Source: Candidatus Firestoneibacteriota bacterium (GTDB lineage Bacteria > Oederibacteriota > D2-FULL-39-29). From it: a stretch of 33,664 bases of DNA. The notes under the pieces are model-generated. The model had not been told where the DNA came from. It did not search any database and saw only the letters and a program-made list of their open reading frames with translations. Positions 1 to 7,568 of the stretch are shown here, one piece after another. The stretch lies in contig CAITEH010000036.1 of the NCBI GenBank assembly GCA_903891415.1, positions 1-33,664 on the forward strand. Reading direction: 5' to 3'. Position 1 is the first letter of the stretch; every line of letters starts with the position of its first letter. Position numbers and translations under genes: made by a program.

Positions 1-172
1 GGCCTATGAGTTGCTTTCAAAATACAGACAGTGTGGAAAGGATAATTTTTGCAATATTTTACCGACTTAACGATGTTTGGAAAAAAGCGTGATTTTCTAT
101 GAGAATAGCCCTGAAAATTACACATTACTATTTACATTACCGCCGTACTTGCAGGTTCAAAGCGCCGGCGGA

Positions 173-207
173 TTTCACTACGCACAACTTCCTATATATG
201 TTATAAT
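173..207 (+). promoter_or_regulatory. Probable promoter of iorB, likely giving a leaderless mRNA
   Basis: A perfect TATAAT -10 box is seen at 202-207, only 6 bases before the ATG at 214, with a poor -35 match (TTTCAC, 173-178). Transcription would start at or next to the start codon. No Shine-Dalgarno sequence is visible before the ATG, which fits leaderless translation. The rest of bases 1-213 shows no convincing gene. Confidence 0.5.
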
Positions 208-213
208 TACTTT

Positions 214-792
214 ATGCAGACAATAAGCGTGCTAATAACCGGTGTCGGCGGGCAGGGTACTATTCTGGCGGGAAGAGTTCTCGCCAAATGCGCCATGAAC
301 GCGGGTTTTGATGTCAAAGCCAATGAACTTCACGGAATGGCGCAGCGCGGAGGTTCGGTCACCTGCCATGTGCGTTTCGGCGGGAAAGTTTTCTCACCGA
401 TGATACCGGCCGGCGAAGCGGATCTCATGCTGGCCATGGAGGAACTTGAAGCTCTCCGTTACCTGGCACATATGAAAAAAGGCGCTTCGATCGTGATGAA
501 CAAAAGGAACATAATGCCGGCAGGCCTGGAAAAGACCCCGGAGGCCTACCCGAAAGCTATCCGGGATAAAATAGAAGAGCTGCAATTTAAAATAATAGCG
601 CTTGACGCTCAAAAAATTGCCCTGGAATGCGGTTCCATAAAAATAGAAAATATTGTCCTCCTCGGAGTCCTTTCAAAACAGCTTCCTATTACCGAAGATA
701 TCTGGCAAGAGGCGATAAAAACTTCCGTTCCGCCAAAGACGGTAGAAATGAACCTGCTGGCCTTTGAAAGAGGCCGTAAATATAGTAATTAA
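214..792 (+). CDS. iorB: Indolepyruvate:ferredoxin oxidoreductase, beta subunit (IorB)
   Basis: This is the 192-aa gamma-domain-type subunit of the 2-oxoacid:ferredoxin oxidoreductase family, which with IorA converts aryl pyruvates, CoA and oxidised ferredoxin to arylacetyl-CoA and CO2, or the reverse. The N-terminus carries the family signature GVGGQGTILAGRVLA (about residues 10-24), followed by the typical NELHGMAQRGGSVTCHVRFG segment at about 38-57. The length is normal for IorB. The start at 214 places the glycine-rich motif where the family has it, although there is no ribosome binding site. Unusually, iorA is not adjacent: it lies at 10125-11681 on the other strand. Family assignment is firm; the exact 2-oxoacid substrate is inferred. 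Confidence 0.9.
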   Translation: MQTISVLITGVGGQGTILAGRVLAKCAMNAGFDVKANELHGMAQRGGSVTCHVRFGGKVFSPMIPAGEADLMLAMEELEALRYLAHMKKGASIVMNKRNIMPAGLEKTPEAYPKAIRDKIEELQFKIIALDAQKIALECGSIKIENIVLLGVLSKQLPITEDIWQEAIKTSVPPKTVEMNLLAFERGRKYSN

Positions 793-967
793 GCGCCAGG
801 TCCCGGGCCCCAAACAAGCGCAGCTCAAAATATCAACTGCTCCCTGTTTAGTTTCATGCAGTTCCCCGGCTTATCGGATGTCTTAAAACCGCTCAATAAA
901 TTCAAAAACACAATGAAAATCAGGCGCTTTTACTTATCCGGGAATTTCTTTAGTAATTTATTTTTCC

Positions 968-996
968 TTTACTTAATCCCTGCATTTTGGTAGGAT
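968..996 (+). promoter_or_regulatory. Candidate extended -10 promoter for the first symporter operon
   Basis: TTTACT (968-973) and TAGGAT (991-996) are separated by 17 bases, and TGG directly precedes the -10 box, giving an extended -10. Transcription from here would give a leader of about 80 nt before the small ORF at 1083. The stretch 793-967 after iorB shows no gene and no clear terminator. Confidence 0.4.
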
Positions 997-1011
997 TTAG
1001 TTGATTTCTAT

Positions 1012-1057
1012 GAAGAGCTCCTGGAAAACGCCCGGGCATGGGGTTTAATGACTCTTC
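1012..1057 (+). promoter_or_regulatory. Possible structured 5' leader of the symporter operon
   Basis: Inside the predicted leader, GAAGAG (1012-1017) can pair with CTCTTC (1052-1057). Within that, AAACGCCC (1026-1033) can pair, with a bulge, with GGGGTTT (1040-1046). The hairpin ends about 10 bases before the GGAGGTG ribosome binding site. No known riboswitch class is recognised, so this is only a structural observation. Confidence 0.25.
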
Positions 1058-1082
1058 CTAAATACGGAGGTGGTATCTACAT

Positions 1083-1256
1083 ATGTTAGGACTCGAGGGA
1101 ACGGGCGTTGCTTTGGCGTATATCTTTACTATTTTGGCTACTCTTCTTTGCATCGTTTATGGCTGGGTCAACTGGAATAAAGGTGACGAGCATGAAACGA
1201 AAGAGATAAAAGAAGAACTTAAATGGGAAGAGAAAGATTCAAAATTAGCCAAATAA
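1083..1256 (+). CDS. Small membrane protein, symporter small accessory protein type
   Basis: The 57-aa product starts MLGLEGTGVALAYIFTILAT, has one hydrophobic helix (about residues 8-27), then a VYGWVNWNKG stretch and a charged tail rich in Lys and Glu. This matches the small accessory proteins encoded directly upstream of some sodium:solute symporters. A good ribosome binding site (GGAGGTG, about 1067-1073) precedes the ATG. It ends 31 bases before the symporter at 1288 and must be cotranscribed with it. I expect it to sit in the inner membrane beside the symporter. The role in transport is inferred from position and the family name only. Confidence 0.75.
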   Translation: MLGLEGTGVALAYIFTILATLLCIVYGWVNWNKGDEHETKEIKEELKWEEKDSKLAK

Positions 1257-1287
1257 TCCAAAACAATAATTTTCCAGGGGGATAATT

Positions 1288-3087
1288 ATGGAGATCAGTT
1301 TATTAATGATAATTACCGTCGTTGTTTACCTGATAGCAACGGCGATCTTCGGATATGTCGGCTACAAACAAACCACAAGCTCTTCGGACTTCCTGGTCGC
1401 GGGCAGAAAACAGCACCCGGTCATTATGGCCCTTTCCTATGGTGCCACTTTCATCTCCACTTCTGCCATCGTCGGTTTTGGCGGGGCAGCCGCGACAATG
1501 GGCATGGGCATGCTCTGGCTTACCTTCCTTAATATCTTTGTGGGTATTTTCATTGCCTTTGTCTATTTTGGAAAACGCACCAGAAAGATGGGGCACAGCC
1601 TGGACGCGCACACCTTCCCCGAACTTATGGGCAGGCGTTATGAATCACGTTTTATCCAGGGCGCCTCAGGGCTGCTCATTTTCATTTTTATGCCGCTTTA
1701 CGCCGGCGCGGTCATGATAGGCGGCGCGGTATTCTTGCAGCAGGTCTTCGGTATTAATTACGAAACTGCACTTTTATTCTTTGCTTTGATAACTGCCATT
1801 TATGTCGTCTTCGGCGGAATGAAAGGCGTAATGTACACTGATGCTTTCCAGGGCGCCATCATGTTCATCGGTATGGCCATCCTTCTGGTATTTACCTACG
1901 TAAAACTCGGAGGCGTTGTTACGGCACATGAACATCTCACGGCGCTCTCGGCGCTGGTCCCTGACGGGATGAAAGCCGGCGGCCATCAGGGCTGGACGTC
2001 CATGCCGAAATTTGCTTCGCCGATGTGGATGTCCCTGGTCACGACCCTGGTAATGGGGGTCGGGCTGGGAGTGCTTGCTCAGCCCCAGCTTTCCGTAAGG
2101 TTTATGACGGTCAAATCCAACAAGGAACTTAACCGCGCGGTAATTATCGGGGGTATTTTCATTCTGATGATGACCGGCGTTGCGTTCACTGTGGGTGCTC
2201 TTACCAATGTCTATTTCGTTGAAAAATATAATATGATCTCCCTTGACGTAACGAAAGCGGACCCTGAATTACTGAAAGCAATGGATGAGGGTAAAATTCT
2301 GCCGGCAAAGCAGGCCCCCAAACCGGCCGCGGCCGAAAAAGCAGCCCCGGTTACGGCGGTAAAACAGGCCGCCGGAGCAGCAGGTACTGCCGCGGTCAAA
2401 GCTCCCGCAAAGAAAGCGATACCCGATAACATCATCCCCCTGTATATAGCAAAGGCCATGCCCGAATGGTTTACAGCGCTTTTTATGGTCACTCTTCTGG
2501 CCGCGGCAATGTCCACGCTTTCTTCGCAGTTTCACACTATGGGCACGGCCATAAGCAGGGATTTCTATGAGAAAGGCCTGAACATCAGCTCAAAGAACAA
2601 CCTGCTAATTAATAAAATAGGGACCGGTATAGGTATCGTTTTTGCCGTGGTTGTGGCCTGGCTGCTTCCGAAAGTAATTGAAGGCGGTTCCAACATAATA
2701 GCTATCGGCACCTCGCTCTTCTTCGGGCTTTGCGCCGCAGCTTTTATTCCGATGTATATCGGCGCTCTCTACTCTAAAATGGTGACCAGGACCGCGGCTA
2801 TATCAAGCTTTATCATAGGGTCACTTACAAGTTTGTTCTGGATGGCCTTCTTCCACACCAAGGAATCAGCGGCACTCAAGATCTGTAAATTCATCTTCAA
2901 TAAGGACACGCTTGCAACAACTCCGGTCCTGGCAACTCTCGATCCGATAGTAGTTGCGCTTCCGGTATCCTTCCTGGTGATAATAGTGGTAAGTTTGCTG
3001 ACTAAGAAAACCGGGGACAAACATCTGTTAAAATGTTTTGACGGAATAAAACACATAGCGGCAAAAACCGCAAAAGGAGGAAAGTAA
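1288..3087 (+). CDS. Sodium:solute symporter (SSS family) with an Ala/Lys-rich cytosolic-type insertion
   Basis: This 599-aa polytopic inner-membrane protein has the SSS start (a first helix followed by SSDFLVAGRK), a sodium-site helix ISTSAIVGFGG near residue 60, the FGGMKGVMYTDAFQG helix near 180, and AAMSTLSSQFHTMGTAISRD near 415. About 13 hydrophobic helices can be traced. The substrate cannot be read from sequence; a carboxylate is suggested by the neighbouring CoA ligases. Residues about 339-376 are a low-complexity segment of Ala, Pro and Lys between two helices, not usual for the family. It follows the small accessory protein and overlaps no neighbour; the next gene starts 1 base after the stop. 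Confidence 0.88.
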   Translation: MEISLLMIITVVVYLIATAIFGYVGYKQTTSSSDFLVAGRKQHPVIMALSYGATFISTSAIVGFGGAAATMGMGMLWLTFLNIFVGIFIAFVYFGKRTRKMGHSLDAHTFPELMGRRYESRFIQGASGLLIFIFMPLYAGAVMIGGAVFLQQVFGINYETALLFFALITAIYVVFGGMKGVMYTDAFQGAIMFIGMAILLVFTYVKLGGVVTAHEHLTALSALVPDGMKAGGHQGWTSMPKFASPMWMSLVTTLVMGVGLGVLAQPQLSVRFMTVKSNKELNRAVIIGGIFILMMTGVAFTVGALTNVYFVEKYNMISLDVTKADPELLKAMDEGKILPAKQAPKPAAAEKAAPVTAVKQAAGAAGTAAVKAPAKKAIPDNIIPLYIAKAMPEWFTALFMVTLLAAAMSTLSSQFHTMGTAISRDFYEKGLNISSKNNLLINKIGTGIGIVFAVVVAWLLPKVIEGGSNIIAIGTSLFFGLCAAAFIPMYIGALYSKMVTRTAAISSFIIGSLTSLFWMAFFHTKESAALKICKFIFNKDTLATTPVLATLDPIVVALPVSFLVIIVVSLLTKKTGDKHLLKCFDGIKHIAAKTAKGGK

Positions 3088-3088
3088 G

Positions 3089-3853
3089 ATGAAAAAATTT
3101 GTACTTTGTTTGTTGCTGGCAACTGCCCTGCTGGGCGGTATTGCCGGCGCGGAGCCGTACACAGGCAGAACATGGGAGTATCTTAATTTTAATGTGCTCC
3201 TTTCCCCCGACCTGACGTTTACGGTCATGCCGGGGCACCGGTGGGAATTTTTCAGGTCCAACACCTATACGAAAGACACTTTCTTTTATGAGCTTTTCGT
3301 AGGGCCGAACTATACCATGAAGCTTGATGACAGCTTCAAACTGAAACTTTCGCTCTGGTATTACTATATGCTGTTCCCGAACAGGTTCAGCAACACCAAT
3401 CCGTTCACGCACAATATAGAAGTTGTCCCGACCCTGGACTGGAAGGCAAGCGACAGGCTTACTATTTCCGACAGAATAATTTTTCATAACACAGTATTTT
3501 CCTCTTGTTATGCCACTGACGCCCAGCAAGCGGGTTATTCCCTGATGATCAGAGAAATGGTCACTCTTAACTGCAAACTTCCGGAAATAGACCAGAAGCT
3601 AAGCCTTTTGATAGGTGATGAAATATTCGTAGGCCTTGTTGAAGATACGGAGACCGTTCCTTCTCCCATAGGTTTTTACAGGAACGGAGTCAACACCAAC
3701 AGGCTATATATTGGTTTTAGCTATGCTGTAAATCCCAACCTGATAATAGTACCCCAGTATGTTTATGAAACGAACTATAACACGGCAGGCGCACTTACAG
3801 AAGTTGAACATTATTTCTTTCTTACCATAACCTACCTTTTCAAAGCATTCTAA
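3089..3853 (+). CDS. Secreted outer-membrane beta-barrel protein, DUF2490-like
   Basis: The 254-aa product has a clear signal peptide (MKKFVLCLLLATALLGGIAGA, cleavage near residue 21) and then alternating hydrophobic/polar strands rich in Tyr, Phe and Trp, ending in a terminal phenylalanine (TYLFKAF). That is the pattern of an outer-membrane beta-barrel, closest in feel to the DUF2490 family. It starts 1 base after the symporter stop, with its AAAGGAGG ribosome binding site inside the symporter's last codons, so the two are translationally linked. A terminator follows. A role as the outer-membrane channel for the symporter substrate is plausible but inferred. Confidence 0.65.
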   Translation: MKKFVLCLLLATALLGGIAGAEPYTGRTWEYLNFNVLLSPDLTFTVMPGHRWEFFRSNTYTKDTFFYELFVGPNYTMKLDDSFKLKLSLWYYYMLFPNRFSNTNPFTHNIEVVPTLDWKASDRLTISDRIIFHNTVFSSCYATDAQQAGYSLMIREMVTLNCKLPEIDQKLSLLIGDEIFVGLVEDTETVPSPIGFYRNGVNTNRLYIGFSYAVNPNLIIVPQYVYETNYNTAGALTEVEHYFFLTITYLFKAF

Positions 3854-3873
3854 GAAAGTTCTTTATTCAGAAA

Positions 3874-3898
3874 GGGCGGCGAAAGCCGCCCTTTTTTT
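3874..3898 (+). terminator. Rho-independent terminator of the first symporter operon
   Basis: A GC stem GGGCGGC (3874-3880) with GAAA loop pairs perfectly with GCCGCCC (3885-3891), extended by A/T pairs and followed by a run of seven T (3892-3898). It lies 20 bases after the stop at 3853. Confidence 0.93.
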
Positions 3899-3961
3899 AT
3901 TAAAACCGCTCCGACTTTAACACAGCAATATAAACAATTTTCTTTCCGGCTTCAAAACATA

Positions 3962-3990
3962 TTTACATCAGCTTTTCTTTATTATATAAT
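3962..3990 (+). promoter_or_regulatory. Strong sigma-70-type promoter for the second symporter operon
   Basis: TTTACA (3962-3967) and TATAAT (3985-3990) are spaced by exactly 17 bases. The predicted leader is about 25 nt, with the AAGGAGG ribosome binding site at 4011-4017 before the ATG at 4024. It directly follows the terminator of the previous operon, so a new transcription unit begins here. Confidence 0.8.
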
Positions 3991-4023
3991 ACTTGAACAT
4001 TTCTTTTCTCAAGGAGGTAATAA

Positions 4024-4122
4024 ATGTTTGGCCTGCCGCTGGGTACATTTCTTGGAGTAACACTGACCCCTATTGCAATAATTCTTGCGCTAACTATCTG
4101 GGCTTTGAGCTTTAAGGAGTAA
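4024..4122 (+). CDS. Very small membrane protein, second symporter accessory protein
   Basis: The 32-aa product is nearly all one hydrophobic helix (GTFLGVTLTPIAIILALTIW) ending in SFKE. It has an ideal AAGGAGG ribosome binding site and an ATG, and its stop lies 2 bases before the ATG of the symporter at 4125. Position and composition match the small accessory proteins of sodium:solute symporters. It is shorter than and dissimilar in sequence to the 57-aa one at 1083, although both sit in the same place relative to a symporter. Short length makes homology uncertain; the coding call rests on the start signals and tight coupling. Confidence 0.7.
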   Translation: MFGLPLGTFLGVTLTPIAIILALTIWALSFKE

Positions 4123-4124
4123 CC

Positions 4125-5651
4125 ATGGGAAATTCTATATTTAACCTGATAATAATAATTGTATATTTTCTTTCCCTTTTACTGATAGGTTACGCGGCTT
4201 CTAAAAAGATAAAATCCACCTCGGATTTTATTGTCGGCGGCAGGGAACTTAATTTCTGGGTCTTTGTAATGCTCATCATTTCTTCCTGCGCTTCAGGAAT
4301 GTCTTTACTGGGTTCCGCCGGCCTCGGCTACAAGACTGGCTGGCCCACTATCTGGGAACAAATGCTGGTGCCTTTGGCCTGCGCGTTATCAATATTTCTT
4401 TTCGGCACAAAAATATACCGGGTCAGCCAGAAAAAGAACTTTGTAACGATACAGGACTACCTTTCTTTAAGATACAACAGCACGAGATCAATCAGGACCC
4501 TCTCTTCTATAATAGTTATTATTGTTTCAACAATTTATCTTTCCGGCCAGTATACGGCCATAAGTATCACCATGGGCTGGCTCTTCAAAATGCCGCATGA
4601 ATACGCCCTGCTGCTCGGAGCCGTAGTAGTGATGCTCTACGTTATACTCGGCGGGCTTTACGCCGTGGCCTGGACCGCGCTCTTTCAGGGTGTCATAATA
4701 ATCGCGGGCGTACTGATCGTAGCGCCGTTCATTATCGGGAACGCCGGCGGCCTGACCCATATTAACGAGAACCTTGCGAAGATAGATCCCAATATGCTGG
4801 CCCTGGCTTATCCGCAGGCCCACCCGCCTGTGGCTCCCTATGCCTTTGCAACACCTTTGTATCTGGTCTCTTTCGCCATTCTGCTGGGTTTAGGCCTGGC
4901 CTCAGCGCCGCATATAGTAAGCAACTCTCTTTCGGCAAAAAGGTACAAATATTTCAAATGGGCGCCGCTTGCGGCTTTTGCTGTTTATGTTGTGGTGTTT
5001 TTCCTGATTAAGATATCCGGGTACGCCGCCAGGTCCATGGTCTATGACAAGACCTTGACCCTGCCCAATGTCGCAAATGCGGCGGATTATTCTTTTATTG
5101 CGGCAATTCAGGCGGCCATGCCGGAATTCATCTGGCCCGTCTTCGCTATTATTGTCCTTTCCGCGGTGCTTACGACCACCGACAGTTTAATGCTCCGTAT
5201 CGGCTCGTCTTTCAGCTGGGATATTTACAAAAAATACTTAAAACCGGACGCCACGGACAAGCAGATAAATAATGTCAACAGGATAGTCATTGTGGTAGCC
5301 GCGCTCGGGACCATGCTGGCGGCCATAAAACCGCCGGAACTTTTAGCCTGGCTTATCTGGACCGGTATCGGCATAATGCTTTCCACTTTTGTAGCTCCCA
5401 TTCTTTTCGGCCTCTACTGGAGACGGACCACAAAAGAAGGCGCTTTTTGGGGAATGCTGTCAGGGCTTGTTGCCGCGCTGGTTTTCGGCTACCTGGCAAA
5501 ATTTGTCACCAAATTTCCGGTAGATTTCTCGCTCTTCAGTTTCCTTATTTCTGTCGCCGTGCTTATCATTGTCAGCCTGTGCACAAAACCGACACCGGAA
5601 AATATCCTTGACGAAACCGAAACAGGTTTCTTCATTAACAAAAATTCCTGA
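4125..5651 (+). CDS. Sodium:solute symporter (SSS family)
   Basis: This 508-aa inner-membrane protein has about 13 hydrophobic helices and the SSS pattern: first helix then STSDFIVGGRE near residue 34, the helix SSCASGMSLLGSAGLGYKTGW, LGGLYAVAWTALFQG near residue 185, and ILSAVLTTTDSLMLRIGSSF near 350. It resembles the proline/pantothenate branch of the family, and the substrate is not evident. The C-terminus, LDETETGFFINKNS, is short and cytoplasmic. It starts 2 bases after the small accessory protein and is followed by a CoA ligase 13 bases downstream, which suggests that the imported compound is an acid then activated to a thioester. Confidence 0.88.
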   Translation: MGNSIFNLIIIIVYFLSLLLIGYAASKKIKSTSDFIVGGRELNFWVFVMLIISSCASGMSLLGSAGLGYKTGWPTIWEQMLVPLACALSIFLFGTKIYRVSQKKNFVTIQDYLSLRYNSTRSIRTLSSIIVIIVSTIYLSGQYTAISITMGWLFKMPHEYALLLGAVVVMLYVILGGLYAVAWTALFQGVIIIAGVLIVAPFIIGNAGGLTHINENLAKIDPNMLALAYPQAHPPVAPYAFATPLYLVSFAILLGLGLASAPHIVSNSLSAKRYKYFKWAPLAAFAVYVVVFFLIKISGYAARSMVYDKTLTLPNVANAADYSFIAAIQAAMPEFIWPVFAIIVLSAVLTTTDSLMLRIGSSFSWDIYKKYLKPDATDKQINNVNRIVIVVAALGTMLAAIKPPELLAWLIWTGIGIMLSTFVAPILFGLYWRRTTKEGAFWGMLSGLVAALVFGYLAKFVTKFPVDFSLFSFLISVAVLIIVSLCTKPTPENILDETETGFFINKNS

Positions 5652-5664
5652 AAGGGAGAAAAAA

Positions 5665-6960
5665 ATGTTCTGGCAAAAAGAACTTGAAACCCTGAACCGG
5701 AGCAGGCTGGAAGCCCTGCAATTAAAACGCCTCAGGGAAACAGCAGCCCGGGTCTACGGGAAAGTGCCCTATTACAGGAAGCTTTTCAAAAATAACGGCG
5801 TAACCCCGGCGCACCTAAAGGCCCTGCAGGATATTTCAAAACTTCCTTTTACTACCAGGGATGATCTTCAGAAAAACTATCCTGACAAACTTCTGACTAT
5901 CAAACACCATGACACCATGCGCCTGCATACCTCTTCCGGAACAACCGGAAAACCCAAGGCCGTTTTTTTCACCAGACAGGATATTGATGTGGCGGCAAAT
6001 AATATTGCCAGGTGCCTTACAATGACAGGCGTCACAAAGAAAGATGTATTGCAGAACATGATGAGCTACGGCCTTTTTACCGGCGGGTTGATGATGCACT
6101 ACGGAGCCGAAAAAGTAGGAGCCCTGGTCATCCCCTCCGCCATAGGCAACACCGAAAGACAGCTTATGCTCATGGAAGACTTTGGCACGACCTCTATTCA
6201 TCTGACCCCCTCTTACGCGCTCTATCTTTCAGATGTATTGGAAAAGAAAGGCCGGGAATTCAGAAAGAAACTAAAACTCAAAAGAGCGTATATGGGCGCC
6301 GAACCCTATACGGAAGAAACTAAAAATAAAATAGAAAAACTCCTGCAGGTGAAAGTCTATAACTCCTACGGGCTCACCGAGATGAACGGGCCGGGGGTTG
6401 CTTTTGAATGCGAATTCCAGGCAGGCATGCATCTCTGGGAAGATTCCTATATAATGGAGATAGTTGACCCCAAAACCGGGAAACAGCTGCCTGACGGCGA
6501 AAGCGGAGAGCTTATTCTAACGACGCTCACCCGGGAAGGCATGCCCATAATACGTTACAGGACAAGAGACCTTACCGCGATCCTTCCGGGAAAATGCAAA
6601 TGCGGGCGCACCCACAGAAGGATAACGCGTATTAAAGGCAGGGCTGACGATATGTTCATCCTGCGCGGCGTAAATATTTACCCGCAGCAGATCGAACGCG
6701 TGCTCATGAGCGTCGCGCATGTGGAAAAGAACTACCAGATCTACCTTGACGCTAATGATAAAATGACGGTCAAGGTTGAGATCACCAAAAAGCTTTTTGA
6801 CGGGGATCTTGATAAGCTGAAAAAATTACAGCTCGACCTTACGGAAAGGCTCAGGGCCGAAATATTAATAAGGCCCAATATTGAGCTGGTGGAACCCGGG
6901 ACCCTGCCGGTGTCAGAGGGCAAAGCAAAAAGAGTGTTTGATAATCGAAAAATATACTGA
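5665..6960 (+). CDS. Phenylacetate-CoA ligase family protein (PaaK-like), paralogue 1
   Basis: This 431-aa AMP-forming arylacetate-CoA ligase activates an aryl acid with ATP and CoA. The start at 5665 (MFWQKELETLNR) is preferred over the longer frame from 5569, because an AAGGGAG ribosome binding site precedes it and the extension would overlap the symporter. Visible motifs are the ATP loop [13 protein letters not shown] (from His88), NSYGLTEMNGPG, YRTRDLT, the hinge GRADDMFILRGVNIYPQQIE, and the C-terminal catalytic lysine in EGKAKRVFD. A zinc-knuckle-like CKCGRTHRR sits before the hinge, as in PaaK. The length is normal. It is about half identical by eye to the ligase at 7569. Confidence 0.87.
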   Translation: MFWQKELETLNRSRLEALQLKRLRETAARVYGKVPYYRKLFKNNGVTPAHLKALQDISKLPFTTRDDLQKNYPDKLLTIKHHDTMRLHTSSGTTGKPKAVFFTRQDIDVAANNIARCLTMTGVTKKDVLQNMMSYGLFTGGLMMHYGAEKVGALVIPSAIGNTERQLMLMEDFGTTSIHLTPSYALYLSDVLEKKGREFRKKLKLKRAYMGAEPYTEETKNKIEKLLQVKVYNSYGLTEMNGPGVAFECEFQAGMHLWEDSYIMEIVDPKTGKQLPDGESGELILTTLTREGMPIIRYRTRDLTAILPGKCKCGRTHRRITRIKGRADDMFILRGVNIYPQQIERVLMSVAHVEKNYQIYLDANDKMTVKVEITKKLFDGDLDKLKKLQLDLTERLRAEILIRPNIELVEPGTLPVSEGKAKRVFDNRKIY

Positions 6961-6973
6961 TTTTTCTCAGGTT

Positions 6974-7126
6974 AGTAAAGTTTTTAAGGTTTTTAACGTT
7001 TGTAAAGTTAAAAAACATTGAAGTATTCTATTTAAAGGTCTATTTTATCTTTGGAGCTGGCATTAAATTGAATACCACCTTTAAAAAGACCTTATAAACC
7101 TTAAAAACATTATAAACGTTATGAAC
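6974..7126. repeat. AT-rich intergenic repeat, copy A (inverted arms)
   Basis: The left arm (about 6974-7010) iterates TAAAG/TTAAGG/TTAACG units every 7-10 bases. The right arm (about 7081-7124) is its approximate reverse complement; both arms contain the 13-mer GTTTTTAAGGTTT. The same arms recur at 9982-10140 (copy B), and one arm-like stretch lies at 11924-11970. It fills the gap between the first ligase and the ACT gene. The middle (7011-7080) holds no gene. Confidence 0.6.
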
Positions 7127-7142
7127 TAATCCGGAGGATTAG
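7126..7142 (+). promoter_or_regulatory. Ribosome binding site held in a small hairpin before the ACT gene
   Basis: CTAATCC (7126-7132), loop GGA and GGATTAG (7136-7142) form a perfect 7-bp hairpin. The only Shine-Dalgarno sequence (GGAGG, 7133-7137) spans the loop and the start of the 3' stem. The ATG follows at 7146. Folding would partly hide the ribosome binding site, so translation could be controlled here. Confidence 0.4.
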
Positions 7143-7145
7143 CCT

Positions 7146-7559
7146 ATGCCCATACTCAAGCAGTTATCGGTTTTTGTACAGAACCAGCCGGGAAAGATAG
7201 AACGCCTGACCAGTGTCCTGGCTGAGAATAAAATAAATATTCTTGCTTTAAACATAGCCAGCAGCGGCGAGTACGGGGTAATAAAGATAATCGTTGATAA
7301 GCCGGAACTTGCCTACAAAAAATATAAAGAAGCAGGCCTGACCGCTTATCTTTCTGAAGTCCTTGGAATATTAATGCAGGATAAACCCGGCGGCCTGCAT
7401 GAAGTAGCCAAAATAATAGCAAAAAACAACCTCAATGTTGAAAATGCCTATGTTTATGTCCCTAAATCAAGGAAAAAAGCCATGCTTATCCTGGATGTCC
7501 GCGATATTAAAGCAGCAAAGAAAAATATTGCTTTTGCCGGAAAGTTAAAATCAAATTAG
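7146..7559 (+). CDS. Tandem ACT-domain protein, paralogue 1
   Basis: The 137-aa product consists of two ACT domains with no catalytic domain: residues about 4-65 (QNQPGKIERLTSVLAENKINI) and 70-132 (QDKPGGLHEVAKIIAKNNLNV). Both keep the xxxPGxL/I turn at which ACT domains bind amino-acid ligands. Stand-alone ACT pairs of this type occur beside phenylacetate-CoA ligase and IOR genes, where they probably sense an aromatic or other amino acid. The stop lies 9 bases before the second ligase, so the two are cotranscribed. A paralogue follows at 9544. Domain call is firm, ligand unknown. Confidence 0.82.
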   Translation: MPILKQLSVFVQNQPGKIERLTSVLAENKINILALNIASSGEYGVIKIIVDKPELAYKKYKEAGLTAYLSEVLGILMQDKPGGLHEVAKIIAKNNLNVENAYVYVPKSRKKAMLILDVRDIKAAKKNIAFAGKLKSN

Positions 7560-7568
7560 AGGTGCCTT

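Noticed and set aside
1355-1717. Open frame of 120 codons on the plus strand within the first symporter
   Set aside because: It is a shifted-frame shadow of the symporter, with no ribosome binding site and no family resemblance.
5569-5664. N-terminal extension of the first PaaK ligase reading frame
   Set aside because: It overlaps the symporter coding end, while a strong ribosome binding site and a family-typical N-terminus support the start at 5665.
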